DNA of 64,000 nt from Hymenolepis diminuta. Taxonomy: Eukaryota; Platyhelminthes; Cestoda; Cyclophyllidea; Hymenolepididae. Below, piece by piece: positions 26,641-38,302 of this stretch (its first letter is position 1; every line of letters starts with the position of its first letter). The stretch is from contig CAADRB010000031.1 of the NCBI GenBank assembly GCA_900708905.1, positions 1,887,576-1,951,575 of the forward strand, in the 5' to 3' direction. The translations under genes and the position numbers were made by a program. Below the pieces are notes generated by a model, which saw only the letters and a list, made by a program, of their open reading frames with translations, did not search any database and was not told where the DNA came from.

Positions 26641-29517
26641 GCAGTATTTTGTATTTTTTAAGTGCTTCTTTTAACAGCTATTGGATTAATAAAAATTTAA
26701 AACTTTATTTTTAAGCTGCAACAAATTATGTCATTGAATTTACATGTTAAATAAACGAATTATATTACAAAACTATTATTTGAAAAGTAATAAAGACAGT
26801 AAAATAAATAAATATAAATGGGTTTGATTCAATATATTAGTACTAGTCATGTGTATTTGTCGATGGATTTCACTTCAATATGTTTTAAGTGAATTCGGAA
26901 CAATGACTTTTCAATCAGTGGTTTGCATGAAAAAGGAAATTGAAATGTAATGCAATCAAATTTCATTATATCCCTTGACAGCAACTACGGGAGCAATCTA
27001 TTGCACAATAAGTGCTTTGTAAAGATTATTGTGCCTTTTATAAAACAAATCTGTATGAAATACGTTTGCAAAGCAACGCAAGATTAGTAAGGTAGTTTTC
27101 GACGAGCCCTTGAGTATGTGACCGCAATGGTCCAAATAGAGGTAAGGGGACCAATGCTCAGTATTGAGCAATACTAGTGAGTCAACAATAGTGGACTAAC
27201 TTTGAGTATCCAGTAGAATCAGCTAAAGGATTCATCCTCTCTACCCATATCAATTGTTTTGAACGCGTCCTGGTAACTTTTTGACCAGCGAAATTGATCT
27301 GCTTTTGAAAAATACTAAAATGAATTGTTTACCTATGACAATTATTTATAACTTGTGTTAAGCATAAAAATGAATAATATCGATACCATTATTTACATTA
27401 CCCCTACAGAAATTTTTATCCGTGACTATACTTGAAATATACATTTTAAAGTTATAAGTTCTAACTAAACGTCAGATATATTATTCTAACTAACTTTATC
27501 CAAAATGATTCGAAAGTAGATATTTGACTATTTTTATGGCCTTCACTTTTGCTCCTCCTGATTATTATTGATATAATACCAACTTAAAACCCGAGTCAAT
27601 TTTCATTTAGTCGTGTACTTAAACATTCGAGTTACATTCATCTTCAAACTAAAGCAAACTGAGCCCTATTAAGTTAAAAAAATACCTCCTTGTGTCTTCT
27701 CGCATGGCACATAATCAATTATTCGATTAAATCAAGTAATCAACAGACTCTAAACGTTGAGAACACATAATTTTCCAGAAATCTACCCAATTTTTACTAT
27801 AATTGATATGGATAACGCTTGAATAATGCCAGTTAGTGCATATGAAACTGGGCATGTATGAATCTTCATATTACGGCTTCACCATATACTCAGTCATTAC
27901 ATGTTTCATCTCTACACTGGTCAAATTAGCCGTTTTCCTTTTTTTCGGATGATGTACCGCGATTAAAACTTGCTAAAATTTTTACTTTGCAACGGAAAAT
28001 TCAAAAATGGAACATAAGTATAGCATTTGAATGCGGGAAATAAAATCAAAAAGTGGATAAATTTATTAAATTTATGAAAAAATGGATTTATTTTTACTGT
28101 AACACTTGACGAGTGCTTGGCAAAAGTTAAACAACTTTGTTGATGTGAGTTAAATTTTTTTAAAATCTCGATTCCAAAGGAAATTTTTCAATATTTTCGA
28201 AAGGCTGAAAAATTTTTAATTTTCAAACTATGATTTTCTTAACTGTTATTTCCGGTTTGGTCTCGCCTATGAAAAGTACAATCTTGTTTCAGCATTCACA
28301 AAAGTGAAGTTTAAAAAAATGTCCTGCATATTTTATTTAAAACACCTTTGTCTGATAATAATCACATACGAGCTATTTAAGTAGCTTTTGAAACGTAAAA
28401 TTCTATCAAATGAGCTGCAATTGATAGACCAGAATCTTTTCACATTTCTAGTTTTCAATATTTAAGGACGACCAGCTTCAAAAAACACGTTATTTTCCCT
28501 CTTCACAGTAGGGAAAAGGAACAATAGAACGGTTCAGATCTACATTACGAAAAGTAAAAGCTAATTTTATTTTCTTATAATTTTAGATCTCCTCTTCTTT
28601 GCTCCATATTTAATTTTTCTACAATTGCCTATATTGGTTCACTTTTTTCTATAACTTTAGTTGTCTTCCATTCCTTATACCTCACTCTGAGATTTTGACT
28701 CACGTTTTATAATTTTAAAACAACCACGAAAATGTGAACCTGAGATCACGTTTTGTCAATTCTAAGCAAACTCTGATTTAATGTTAGCAACAAATAGCCT
28801 TATTTTGTTTCTTGCGTGATTGTCAAAAAAGTCTCTGTAAACTAAATCCTCCATGGATTTCAGAAAAATATTTTTGGTCTAAATTAGAATGACTGTTATT
28901 TTTTAGGCTAAAGCAAACCTTTATTTTTTCAACACATCATATTAATAAACTTACAAAATTGAAGATGAATTTTATTTCACATGGAAAAAGTTTAATTCTA
29001 AAAAGTTGGTGAATAAAGAGAAGTTAAATTTCGAGGAATTATGTTGCCGCAATGATTGAAATAACCAATCGAAATAATTAAGTTTGGCTAATGAAGTGCA
29101 CAGCAGAATTCATTCACTAATTCGAGGAATAGTATTTACTGTCTGTGTGTGATTTGTGAAGTTTGTTTAAGTGGGTTTAAAGGTTATAATTATGATAACA
29201 TGTTTCCTATAATGAGTCTGCCTAATCGCTTTTAATAAAGCCTTTTACTGAGCAAATATTCTTTTAATTGTCAATTCTTTGCATTTTCTAATCAATTTTA
29301 AAAAAATTTGGAGATTCGTAGTAATTTTGCAGTCAGTTCTTTCAGTCAGAGGATAATAGAGATTAATTGTAGTGTATAAGAAATGTTTCACCTTAATAGA
29401 TTACTTCACTGCTACTAACATCAGCTTCTTATCGTTCTTAATTTGCATATTCCATTCATCAAATTAAATCTCCTATTAAACTTTATCTTCTATATATTGT
29501 CTTGAAATTCGACAGCA
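26641..29517. other. AT-rich non-coding region
   Basis: No protein recognised. A GC-richer patch at about 27080-27260 contains a small perfect hairpin (AGTATT-GAGC-AATACT) and may be another decayed repeat. The rest is homopolymer-rich sequence. Confidence 0.5.
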
Positions 29518-30195
29518 TGTAATGTACAGGGAGATCAAATTAAAAGAACTTGTTGGAGTTAGATAACAACCAACGGTTTGTAGCTAACAAATAACAACAG
29601 CAATAACAGTCACCAATTCGTAGCTGTTTGAGTAAGAGCCAACAACAATTGTGAAGCAGAACACCAAGAGTTGAGTAGACCAAAAATGTATTCAAGCAAG
29701 CCACAACGAGTTTGAAACGAGTAACAGAGAGAGAGAGAGAGATAAAGGGAGAGAGATAGAGAAAGCAGCGTGTTGAGGAAGAGAGGAGATGAACAGGACG
29801 TGTAGGAGTCCGCACTGACCAGTGTGTGTTGTCTGGAAAAACAAGAGTAGCTTTATATGAGTCACTTGGGTAAGGCCACGCCAGATCCTGAGCGCAGATG
29901 TGCCTTTTTATGTGAAGCGAGTCGGTTATAGAAAAGAGAGGAAATCGATGGACGCGTTTAGACATGTCAGACAGGGGTTATGCGTTATAGAGACATAAAT
30001 GAGGTCGCTCCAACTTCGTGAGATATTATCGTGGAGAATGTGAATAAAAGGTAATTCTGGAAAATGCATAGAGAGTTATCTTTCAAACTAATACTTTTCT
30101 GTTGCACCTATGACAGCGTATGTCTTTCCATTATAATATGTGTGAAGCGTAATTCGTCTCATAAATCAAATATTTTGTTAACCCTTCAGTTACTG
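29518..30195 (+). mobile_element. Possible solo LTR
   Basis: A segment of about 680 bases with clearly different base composition from its neighbours starts TGTAATGTACAGGG and is bounded by a direct repeat CAGCA (29513-29517 and 30196-30200), the 5-base size usual for LTR-element insertion. It contains a TTTATATG stretch (about 29850) and an AATAAA (about 30042), in the order expected for a promoter and poly(A) signal. Against this, the 3' end is ...TTACTG rather than the usual ...CA, and a 5-base match can arise by chance. No second copy is in the window. Confidence 0.22.
29726..29742. repeat. (AG)n microsatellite
   Basis: Eight to nine uninterrupted AG units, followed by further broken GA-rich text to about 29765. 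On the minus strand this encodes the serine/leucine-rich part of a 141-codon open frame, which is therefore not trusted as a gene. Confidence 0.9.
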
Positions 30196-31174
30196 CAGCA
30201 TTTGAATGATACACGCAAAGCGTAGATACATTTTCAGACAGATGTGTATATTTAAAGTGTTCTGTTATATCGCAATAATTCACAAACATCGTATACATAT
30301 ACGGTTGCGAAATAAAAATTTAAAGTCATCATCTTATATATTTATATTTATATGGGTATTACAATCTGTCCATTTTAATAAAAGATTGTATCAAATACGC
30401 GATTTGGAGAGGGGATGTATTGCTTGTAATATAATATTTCCTGAGAGAATATAAAAGGTAAATTTTGCAGTTGAGGAGTGTACAGTTTTGAAGTGAACCT
30501 ATTCCCTCTAGCTCTATTTGAGGTTGAGACCTCTTTATTCTTAAGAGCTTTATTCATTGAGATAGTTGAGAGTGTCTGGCCGGAACTAAACTACCCGAAA
30601 AAATTGGTGAGACTTTTTGATACTGGATTCCAGGAAGGAAGTTTACAAAATTGTATCTTTAATTAAATTTTAGGAATTCAAATTTTAACTGATTGCAGAT
30701 GAATACCCAAACTCGATATTTTAAAATATTGCGGTTTGGCAACGTCTTTATCTTTAGAGTTACATTGTCATTACGTGATAAAGATTAGTGAAGCAATGAA
30801 AATTTACTTGATCTTAGTATAGGCGAAATTCAATAATAGCCAATATTTAGTTAAACCTTCTTCTTTTTTATCTTTTCATAAAACTTGGTTGAAAAATTAA
30901 TGAGTAATTTAAAGTACTGCAAATTAAAACAAATATTTGAAAAACTGCCCATTTTCTCGGTGTCTGTTTCAGGATAAATTTTGTGTGAACCATATATGTG
31001 ACAGCAGATATATAGAAATAAAGAAAAAATGGAAAGAAGATGAAATAAGCTTCTATTAAACGTAGTATGAATCATATATTAATATCTCACGGTATATACA
31101 TAGTTTTTATAAACAGTACAGCATAGATTTTTTAATCGACGTGCAAGACAACTGAAAGTTATCTTGAAAGATAC

Positions 31175-31284
31175 TTTAGTACCTACGCACTTTAATTTAT
31201 ATGCCTATTTGATCTCTCCTAATATTATGCACCTTCCAGCCCATAGCTTTGACCTAATTGTTAGTTGCTCATCAACAAACAAAG
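31175..31284 (+). repeat. Old dispersed repeat, copy X
   Basis: The stretch starting TTTAGTACCTACGCAC and ending near AACAAACAAAG aligns with 42782-42889 in the same orientation over about 110 bases. About two thirds of positions match, and many differences are transitions. This indicates an old repeat or an ancient duplication. Family unknown; not similar to the mariner or SINE-like elements here. Confidence 0.5.
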
Positions 31285-33740
31285 ATTAGGAAACTGTTAA
31301 ACCACCTTGTCTTGCCTCAAATTGCCTAAGTTGCGGTATCAGTACTGCCATCTTCCTTTTCTGCCACAATTTCTCGTCCTACTCCTTTCTCCTTTCACTT
31401 AATTGCAGTTGTGAAATATACATATGATCCTACTCACTTCTCACTCAAAATTTTCTGATTACTTGTTAACCCTAGGAAGGTCGTTATTCTAAGATGGAAC
31501 ATTTAGATTCATGAACTGGGTAATATCTACTTTAATAAACATTCATTAAACGGTCAATTTCAAAAAGCAGTTAGCCAAGTACAAAGATGCCTAAACATTA
31601 TTCCAAAATCTTGGTCAGACTGATGAAAAGATCAACAATAGAATTAAGCTAAAAGTTTATTTTGGCCCAAATTCAACTCAATTTGTGTTGTATTTCAATT
31701 ATTCTTCATCAATTTCATTCCTGTCAACCTTGGTTTCTTTTGTGATAATTGCATACTTATTTCGGCTATCGACAGCGTGAAGTTTATTTGCTATCTCTCT
31801 TGTGACTCTGTCTTGGCGTCAGCTTCTTCTCCAAACGTGTTTATTGGGCACAAGAAAATCAAAAATAAGTACATTAGTGCGTGATTTCCTATGTGAGTGA
31901 GTATGGGCGTGAGTAACTCCGCCTTATTCATATATTTAAACAGTGCAAGTTCAGTGTGATATCTTATTCAATGAATTATTTGCGTCATTCGATCCTCCAG
32001 AATTATATTCCTTTGTGCGGTCACTGTGTACTTCCTAACCTACTGTGCTTAGTTTTAAATGAATCGAGTTACTTCTCAACAGTATTTGATAATATGTTGA
32101 TGCTAAAGCAAAATTTGAACAAATTATAACATAATATTTTGAAAATCCTTTTATTAACGGGAATGAAACTACTTATAAATATCAGATAATCATAACTTTG
32201 ACATTGCAAATTATTTCCAAATCTGTATATCATAGAATCATAACTATAGTACGTGTTTCACCCAGTTTATCATAAGGAATATAAGAAATATATCCAAACT
32301 ATTTGCTTTACAAATTGCCTTGAAATGTACAGTAATTTTCCGCCTATAAAGTAGTTGTGATTATACCAAAGAAGTCTGAGAAAAACTTCTTTTTGTTTTG
32401 TTATTTATATAAAAGAATTGGCATGGCAAAGTTTTTTAACTTTTTAAAAAGACAAATTATTGAACGTGGCAAAACAATTAATCAAGCTAAATAAGTTTTA
32501 ATATTGAATAAGAATATCTGAAAACTCTTCCCTCACTTATTGAATATTATTAACTTTTGCTCATCGATTTAACACCTTTTCAAACCATTTTTTCCCTGGA
32601 GAATATGAATTTTTTCTAAAACTCTTTTAGGTAAAGTTCTTTCTCTTTTTCTACTTTCATACTAAACAGTTATCGGTAGTTTAGTTTGAAATACCCCTTT
32701 TATTATTTACAACATGCTTCTGTAATGCCTCTGTCCTCTTTCTATCTTGTATTTGTGTAGTGTGCTTAACCTAGAAAAGTAGCTTAGCAGGTTTTCTCCA
32801 GCACTGTAGCTTTCGGCTAAATTCATACATCATCAAAAACATAATGTGGTACTTGCATCAAATAAAAGATAAAACATCTCCCAATAATTTTTCAACAATA
32901 AGCGAACTGAATACGTCATGAATAATTTTCAGGATCAAATATTCACAATGTCGTACTTTTACCCCTAAATTTCTAAAGATCCACACATCTGACGCTAATA
33001 TCAACGTTCATGAGGTGTCGTTGTGTGGTATTCGTAAGAATTAGTGCAAATTAACAACACCAGATTGCTGAAAGAGAGAAAACCACGACAAAATATTCAT
33101 CAACGACAAATCAGACTTATAAATCTTTATTTAAAATTTGTTATTTTACAATATTAAATGTGATAACAGCATATTTTTCCATTCAAATACTACTTTTCAC
33201 TTAATCGAAATATATAATTCGTGATTGAGCTGTCATTTTTTCGGCTATGATTCCTTTTCTTTCAATAAATTCACTTAGCTCATATTATTTGGTTTTATAT
33301 TTCTTCTTTTGTATATTTTGGCGCCTGTACGGTAGTTGTTAATAGTGCAACACAATAAATATGTCTTTTTATTCATAAACTCAGTATACAATATACTAAT
33401 CGGACAAGTTGATGCGTAAGTACAGCAAAGGTAATCCAGCTTAGGGAAAGGGTGGAGAGCTTTGATCCTTGAGACTCAAGCTAATTACTGCTTCTCAGTT
33501 CGATAAACACATATTGCTAATTCTTGTAAACAATCTTTTGAAGAGCTCATGTTGAATCTTTTGTCATCTATAAGGACGGCACGTCGACATAAGGCATTTT
33601 AACCTTTAACTATACTTAAAACAACCAGATATTGTGCATAAAGTCCTTGTTGATCATTTTGTCTGAGTAAAAGTGATTCTGATGGTAATACAAGGGCGTT
33701 ACAGCTTTGCATTTCACCTTACACGAAGCACCCATAAGTG

Positions 33741-33755
33741 TATATATATATATAT
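33741..33755. repeat. (TA)n microsatellite
   Basis: An uninterrupted TA run of about 15 bases. Confidence 0.85.
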
Positions 33756-36700
33756 GTTACGTAAAAAGAAATAACCAATATTTGCAAAACAGTGTCACAA
33801 ATATTTTAGGAGTCAGTTTTGAAATCTATAACCCCATGTGTGATAGGTACTTTCGAGGCAAATTCGATGTATGTAGGTTTAAAAAAATTCCTAATATTTA
33901 CGCAAATATTTAATTAATTCTGTCAAAGCAATATCAGAAGTTTGTATTAAATAATCTTTTGATAGTTAATTCCGCATAAAATGAAAAATTAAATAACTTC
34001 ACGCTGGTGTATCACGAACAGCTGCAGGTTAAAATATTTGCCCATAACTTCTAATTAGCAAGATATCGTTTAATCAGAAAATGTTTGCTCCCTCAAAAAA
34101 TGCTTTCAAACAAAAGTTTTCTTAATAAAAATTTTTTAACCATTTAAAGTGGATTGTGTTTATAATTCAAACTTGCTATCGAACTTTTGTGCATTTCACT
34201 CTGTTTTGAAAAAATTACCTTTAATCTGTTTAATAAATCAACAGAAACTTTTACTGGAGGTTCTAAGATAAATCTCTATTTTGTCTAAGTTTTTCCTGTC
34301 TTTAAGTCCTGGTTCGGGAAAACAAGATCCAGTTACTCCCAAAGAGATAATAATTTTAAACATACTGTTTTATTTTCAGTTTTCATATATTTTATTATCA
34401 ATTAATTTCCATTTGGTTATATTCTTATCACACTAGTTTCTTTAGCACATTGAAATAAAGTAGAATTTATTTATTTTAACTCCTAATATAATACATGACG
34501 TAGGAAAATTTTTGAATTAAGTGGTTAATATCAATGCTGTAAGGGCTGAAATTTTAATCTTGAACAGCAAATTCTCTCTAACAACATATTTTTACGGTAT
34601 CTTTCTATTTACAAGAAATTCATTTAAATCTTGAAATAAATAAAACCGGGTTAAAAAAAAGAGATATTAACTGTACTGTTATTTAGTCTTCATGAAGACG
34701 TAAAGGGATATCCTCAACTGTCTTGTAAGTAAAAGCCAGGAGACTACTGAGAGAACATGACTAAACACAAAAATATATAATCTCAGTTTTTGCACACACC
34801 TTTTTGGTTGTGGCTGACGTTCAGTAATTTATGGAACAGAAATCTTTGTATCAGTCATCCAACTTCTGTTTTCTTTCTCACCAAACCCCTTATAAGGATC
34901 CTGACAAATTTGCCTTAACCACCTCTTTGTATGTGTACAAAGGTATTCACTTTTAGCCATTGGGATTTTGGTAGCAATTAGTAAATAGCTCACCTTCACT
35001 GTGGCTTGGGATTTAAATGTAGACTCTGTAATTATGCGGCAAGGTTTCTCGGAGAGACTTCTATTCTAGGACCTAACATCCAATTGTCTTCTTCTGTTCA
35101 ATCCTAACATGCTTCTTTGAGAAATATTCTGAACAAGTTATAATCCGTTATCATTCATTTTTGGCATACAATTTTAAATAAAAATTAGGGAAAGACCTAC
35201 TTGAACAGTGTTTCCAACACCTTCACTGACTGTACTTTAAATCTCAAAATCAGTTTAAGTTCGAATAGTTGTAAATGACCTTTATGATATTCCGTTTTGG
35301 TACATCATCTGCAAGGCATTTATAAATCACTGATTAGCTTCTATGATTATCCTTTTAAACACCTATTTGAGGAAGTGATTGAACCAGATGTGCTCTGACG
35401 TACCTTCAGGCTGCTTCATTATTTGCTATTACCACCTATTTACCCTAACACTTCATATTTCAACTATTACCTCGACTTACCAATAACACAAGCCAGTGTG
35501 TATGTTTAAGTGGTCAAATTTTTCATTTTATTCAATATTTTATAGTGCTTACATCTTTTCTCCGACATCCTGGCTCTTGATATTATACACGTTACACTAC
35601 TTAGGCATTTCGAGTAAATGACATTGAAGTAATTTCCTATTAATCATCAAACCTGATTTTTCATTATCTTTTCTACATATAAGAAAACAATATTTTCTCA
35701 AAATAATTCTTATGTGTAAGATTCTTTATTTTCCACCTTTCAATTCCTGTTTCTTTTCATTCTCTTTTATCTGAACCAATTTATTTACATTACGGTTGTG
35801 AATGGCGTGTAATAAACATCAACCTACCGATACGAAAATGTGCGTCGTGTGTTGATACAGTAGTTTGAGTTGTTTTGTGTTGTGGTGTTGTCGGGTCGTG
35901 TTTGTAACTAGTGCACTGCCTTAGGAAATCTAAGAGTCGGTTTACGTATCCTGCAGATTATGACAGTCATAAAAACTAAATAACATACACTGGAGCTGAA
36001 AATCTGATTATTTTTTTTCTAGTTTGAAACTGAAATTCACAAAAATATTTCCATAACAGTATGATATATTTTCGTGGTGCACTCACTGATGCATGCGTAA
36101 TGAGAAGTCTGATATTTCTTGAATAAATTTATAAAATTTAATAAAAATTCAATATTATTTTACTTATCATTAATTGGACTTTGGAACAATTCTGCACAAA
36201 AAGCGGATGCAGCGTTTGTTTGGTTGATTACAGACACAACAATGTATTCGAAATATTGCAAATGTGGGGTTACAAAAATGACTTCGGGATTTTATTTTAA
36301 AACTTCAGTAATTCTCTTCTTGGAATCTTCACAACATAATTCATATGTAACAAAGAATATTGGTATAATTTTTCGCCAATTTGTTGACCATATCATAGGA
36401 GAGAGTAACATTAGTCACCCTAATTTTTAAATCACAGTGCAACAAAAAAAAGTGGCAAAGATATTCTCGGTAATGCCAGAAACTCAAGAAAATTTTACTC
36501 TTGCTAAATTTTTTGTTATCCCTTATTCTCCATCTTACTACATCTGTAATTTTAATCAAATTCATTTGCTAAACCATGGACGTTTCAAATTTCCATTTTT
36601 AAAGGCGTTTTATAAAGAGAAAATTATAGAGGGTACTTTTCATGGATGAACTCTCTAACTTTAAAACTGTCAGATTTTATCACTTGCTAGTATTTTGGCT

Positions 36701-36962
36701 ATAAATATGCCCTTGGTGATTGACTATCCACCTAAATTGATCGAGCGATTAATGAACTCTGGATTTAGTGAATATGAATTCACACTAAGAGCAAACAAAT
36801 ACTAAAATTCAAAAATTCGGGCATTTCTACACTTTTGAAATGATAGGAAGTTCGGTTTATAACACTATGGTCCACTTGCTTACTAAATACTGCAAGACTC
36901 TAATTAACTCAAACACTTAGGGAGTTAGGAGAGAATATGGTTTCTCCTGATATCCTCCATTA

Positions 36963-38300
36963 TACAGGGTGCATAACGAATCTGAGGACACGTTATGCAC
37001 TTTTTGAAAAATAGAAAATGAAACTGTTAATGGTTAATGGTTTGATGAAACTTACAATTTCTAATTACTAAATAGATAAAAATAATATCTATTAATCTGG
37101 GTTTTATTCTATATATCCTCCTTCGCCCTCTATCATCCACTCAATTCGAGTCCAAAAGCAACTAACTGCAAGCTTTCATCAGGCGGTCTTTTTTGTCGAT
37201 TTCCTCCATTCCTCGGCAGTTGCTTTCATCAGAGAGGATTTGCTGTTGTAAGGATGCCTATTAATTTTCCCTTCAACTGCATCCCACCCTATCCCTAATA
37301 ATCCAAGGGATTAAGGTCTGGTGAGTAGTTAGGAGGCAGCAATAAGTTTATTGTGGCATGATGATGAAAATACTCCGCCATCCATATAATCCTTGGCTTT
37401 GAGAACTTTATGAGATGGAGTCGAATCTTGATGGAGGAAATGAGGTCTTCCTCCATCGGTTACACTATCTATCCAGGGCGGCTTAACAATGACTTGAAGA
37501 GTCTCCATGTAGACATCTGCATCTGCATTCACTCTAAAGTCCTGTGGAAAATATTGAGAAGTTATGATGTGCCCTTCTCTCACTACTAACACCACTGAAA
37601 ACCATCACTCTTGCTTGCCGCAATCTTCGTGCATGTAGCACTTGGAACTTCAGTGGTGTCAGTAGTGACAACACGTAGACACCTATCATTTCTTCTACTG
37701 GCTTTTTCATCCTGGTGGAATTTGTTTTCGTCGGTGAAGAACCAAAAACACCCCTCTTCTTCTGGATGCTACAATTTCTTTAAGAGTCCTTCTGCACACA
37801 CTTAACCATTCTCTTGAGTTCTTTTTGTGGACATTAACTTACCTCGACTAAGAACCTATGTTTTGTATCCGACGTCTTGATAAACAACATTCCTTGTATA
37901 TTGTTCTTCCTTCAGACACTTGAAGATCTTGGGCATGATGTCGAACAGTAACTTCCCAGAGTTTTTATCCATCATGCCATACACTCTTCTCACAAACTCA
38001 GGTTTTCTGAGTGAGCTGATGGAGCGTTGACAATGCTGTTTTCTCTTGCTCGTGACGATCAATCCATCTCCATTGTTTTCACCCACCTCCTTTCTAACTC
38101 TACAAAAGAAAGATCTGGTGACTTAGACATCTTGCTGTGTTTCACCTTTAGAGACACTAATAGAGTGTGATTTTTCATTTCATTAATTATGATAGTATCT
38201 GGCATGAGATCGTCTGATATAAAAATTACAATAATTATTATTACCGGGTTAGTTTGAATTACAAAAATATAATGCCCTCAAATACCTTACGCATCCTGTA
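36963..38300 (-). mobile_element. Mariner-family transposon, copy 2 (both ends present)
   Basis: The element is 1338 bp and flanked by TA on both sides (36961-36962 and 38301-38302), the target duplication expected of the superfamily. Its left terminus reads TACAGGGTGCATAACG and its right terminus, read inwards on the minus strand, TACAGGATGCGTAAGG, an imperfect terminal inverted repeat. The transposase gene reads on the minus strand and is broken at the same places as copy 1. Because both ends are preserved it could in principle be mobilised in trans by a related transposase. Element boundaries are direct observations. Confidence 0.93.
37104..38130 (-). pseudogene. Mariner transposase pseudogene, copy 2
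   Basis: The start codon is at 38130-38128 and the conceptual end is ...EGEGGYIE with a TAA at 37106-37104, as in complete mariner transposases. Inside, the same frameshifts and the same stop after SPDLNPLDY occur as in copy 1, so the three catalytic Asp blocks lie in different frames and no active DDE/D enzyme can be made. Length (about 1.03 kb) matches an otherwise full-size gene. The C-terminal end is better preserved than in copy 1, which lost a base there. Confidence 0.9.
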
Positions 38301-38302
38301 TA

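Larger units (their letters stand above)
30196..36962. other. AT-rich non-coding region
   Basis: No recognisable protein. It contains the diverged dispersed repeat at 31175-31284 and a TA microsatellite at 33741-33755. A 103-codon frame at 36119-36430 has no family resemblance and a composition like its surroundings. Confidence 0.5.

Noticed and set aside
29540..29965. A 141-codon minus-strand open frame
   Set aside because: It runs through the AG microsatellite and a compositionally odd block that may be an LTR. Its Ser/Leu/Cys-rich product resembles no family, and it has no splice or start support.
36119..36430. A 103-codon plus-strand open frame
   Set aside because: Composition matches its AT-rich surroundings, with no recognisable motif.
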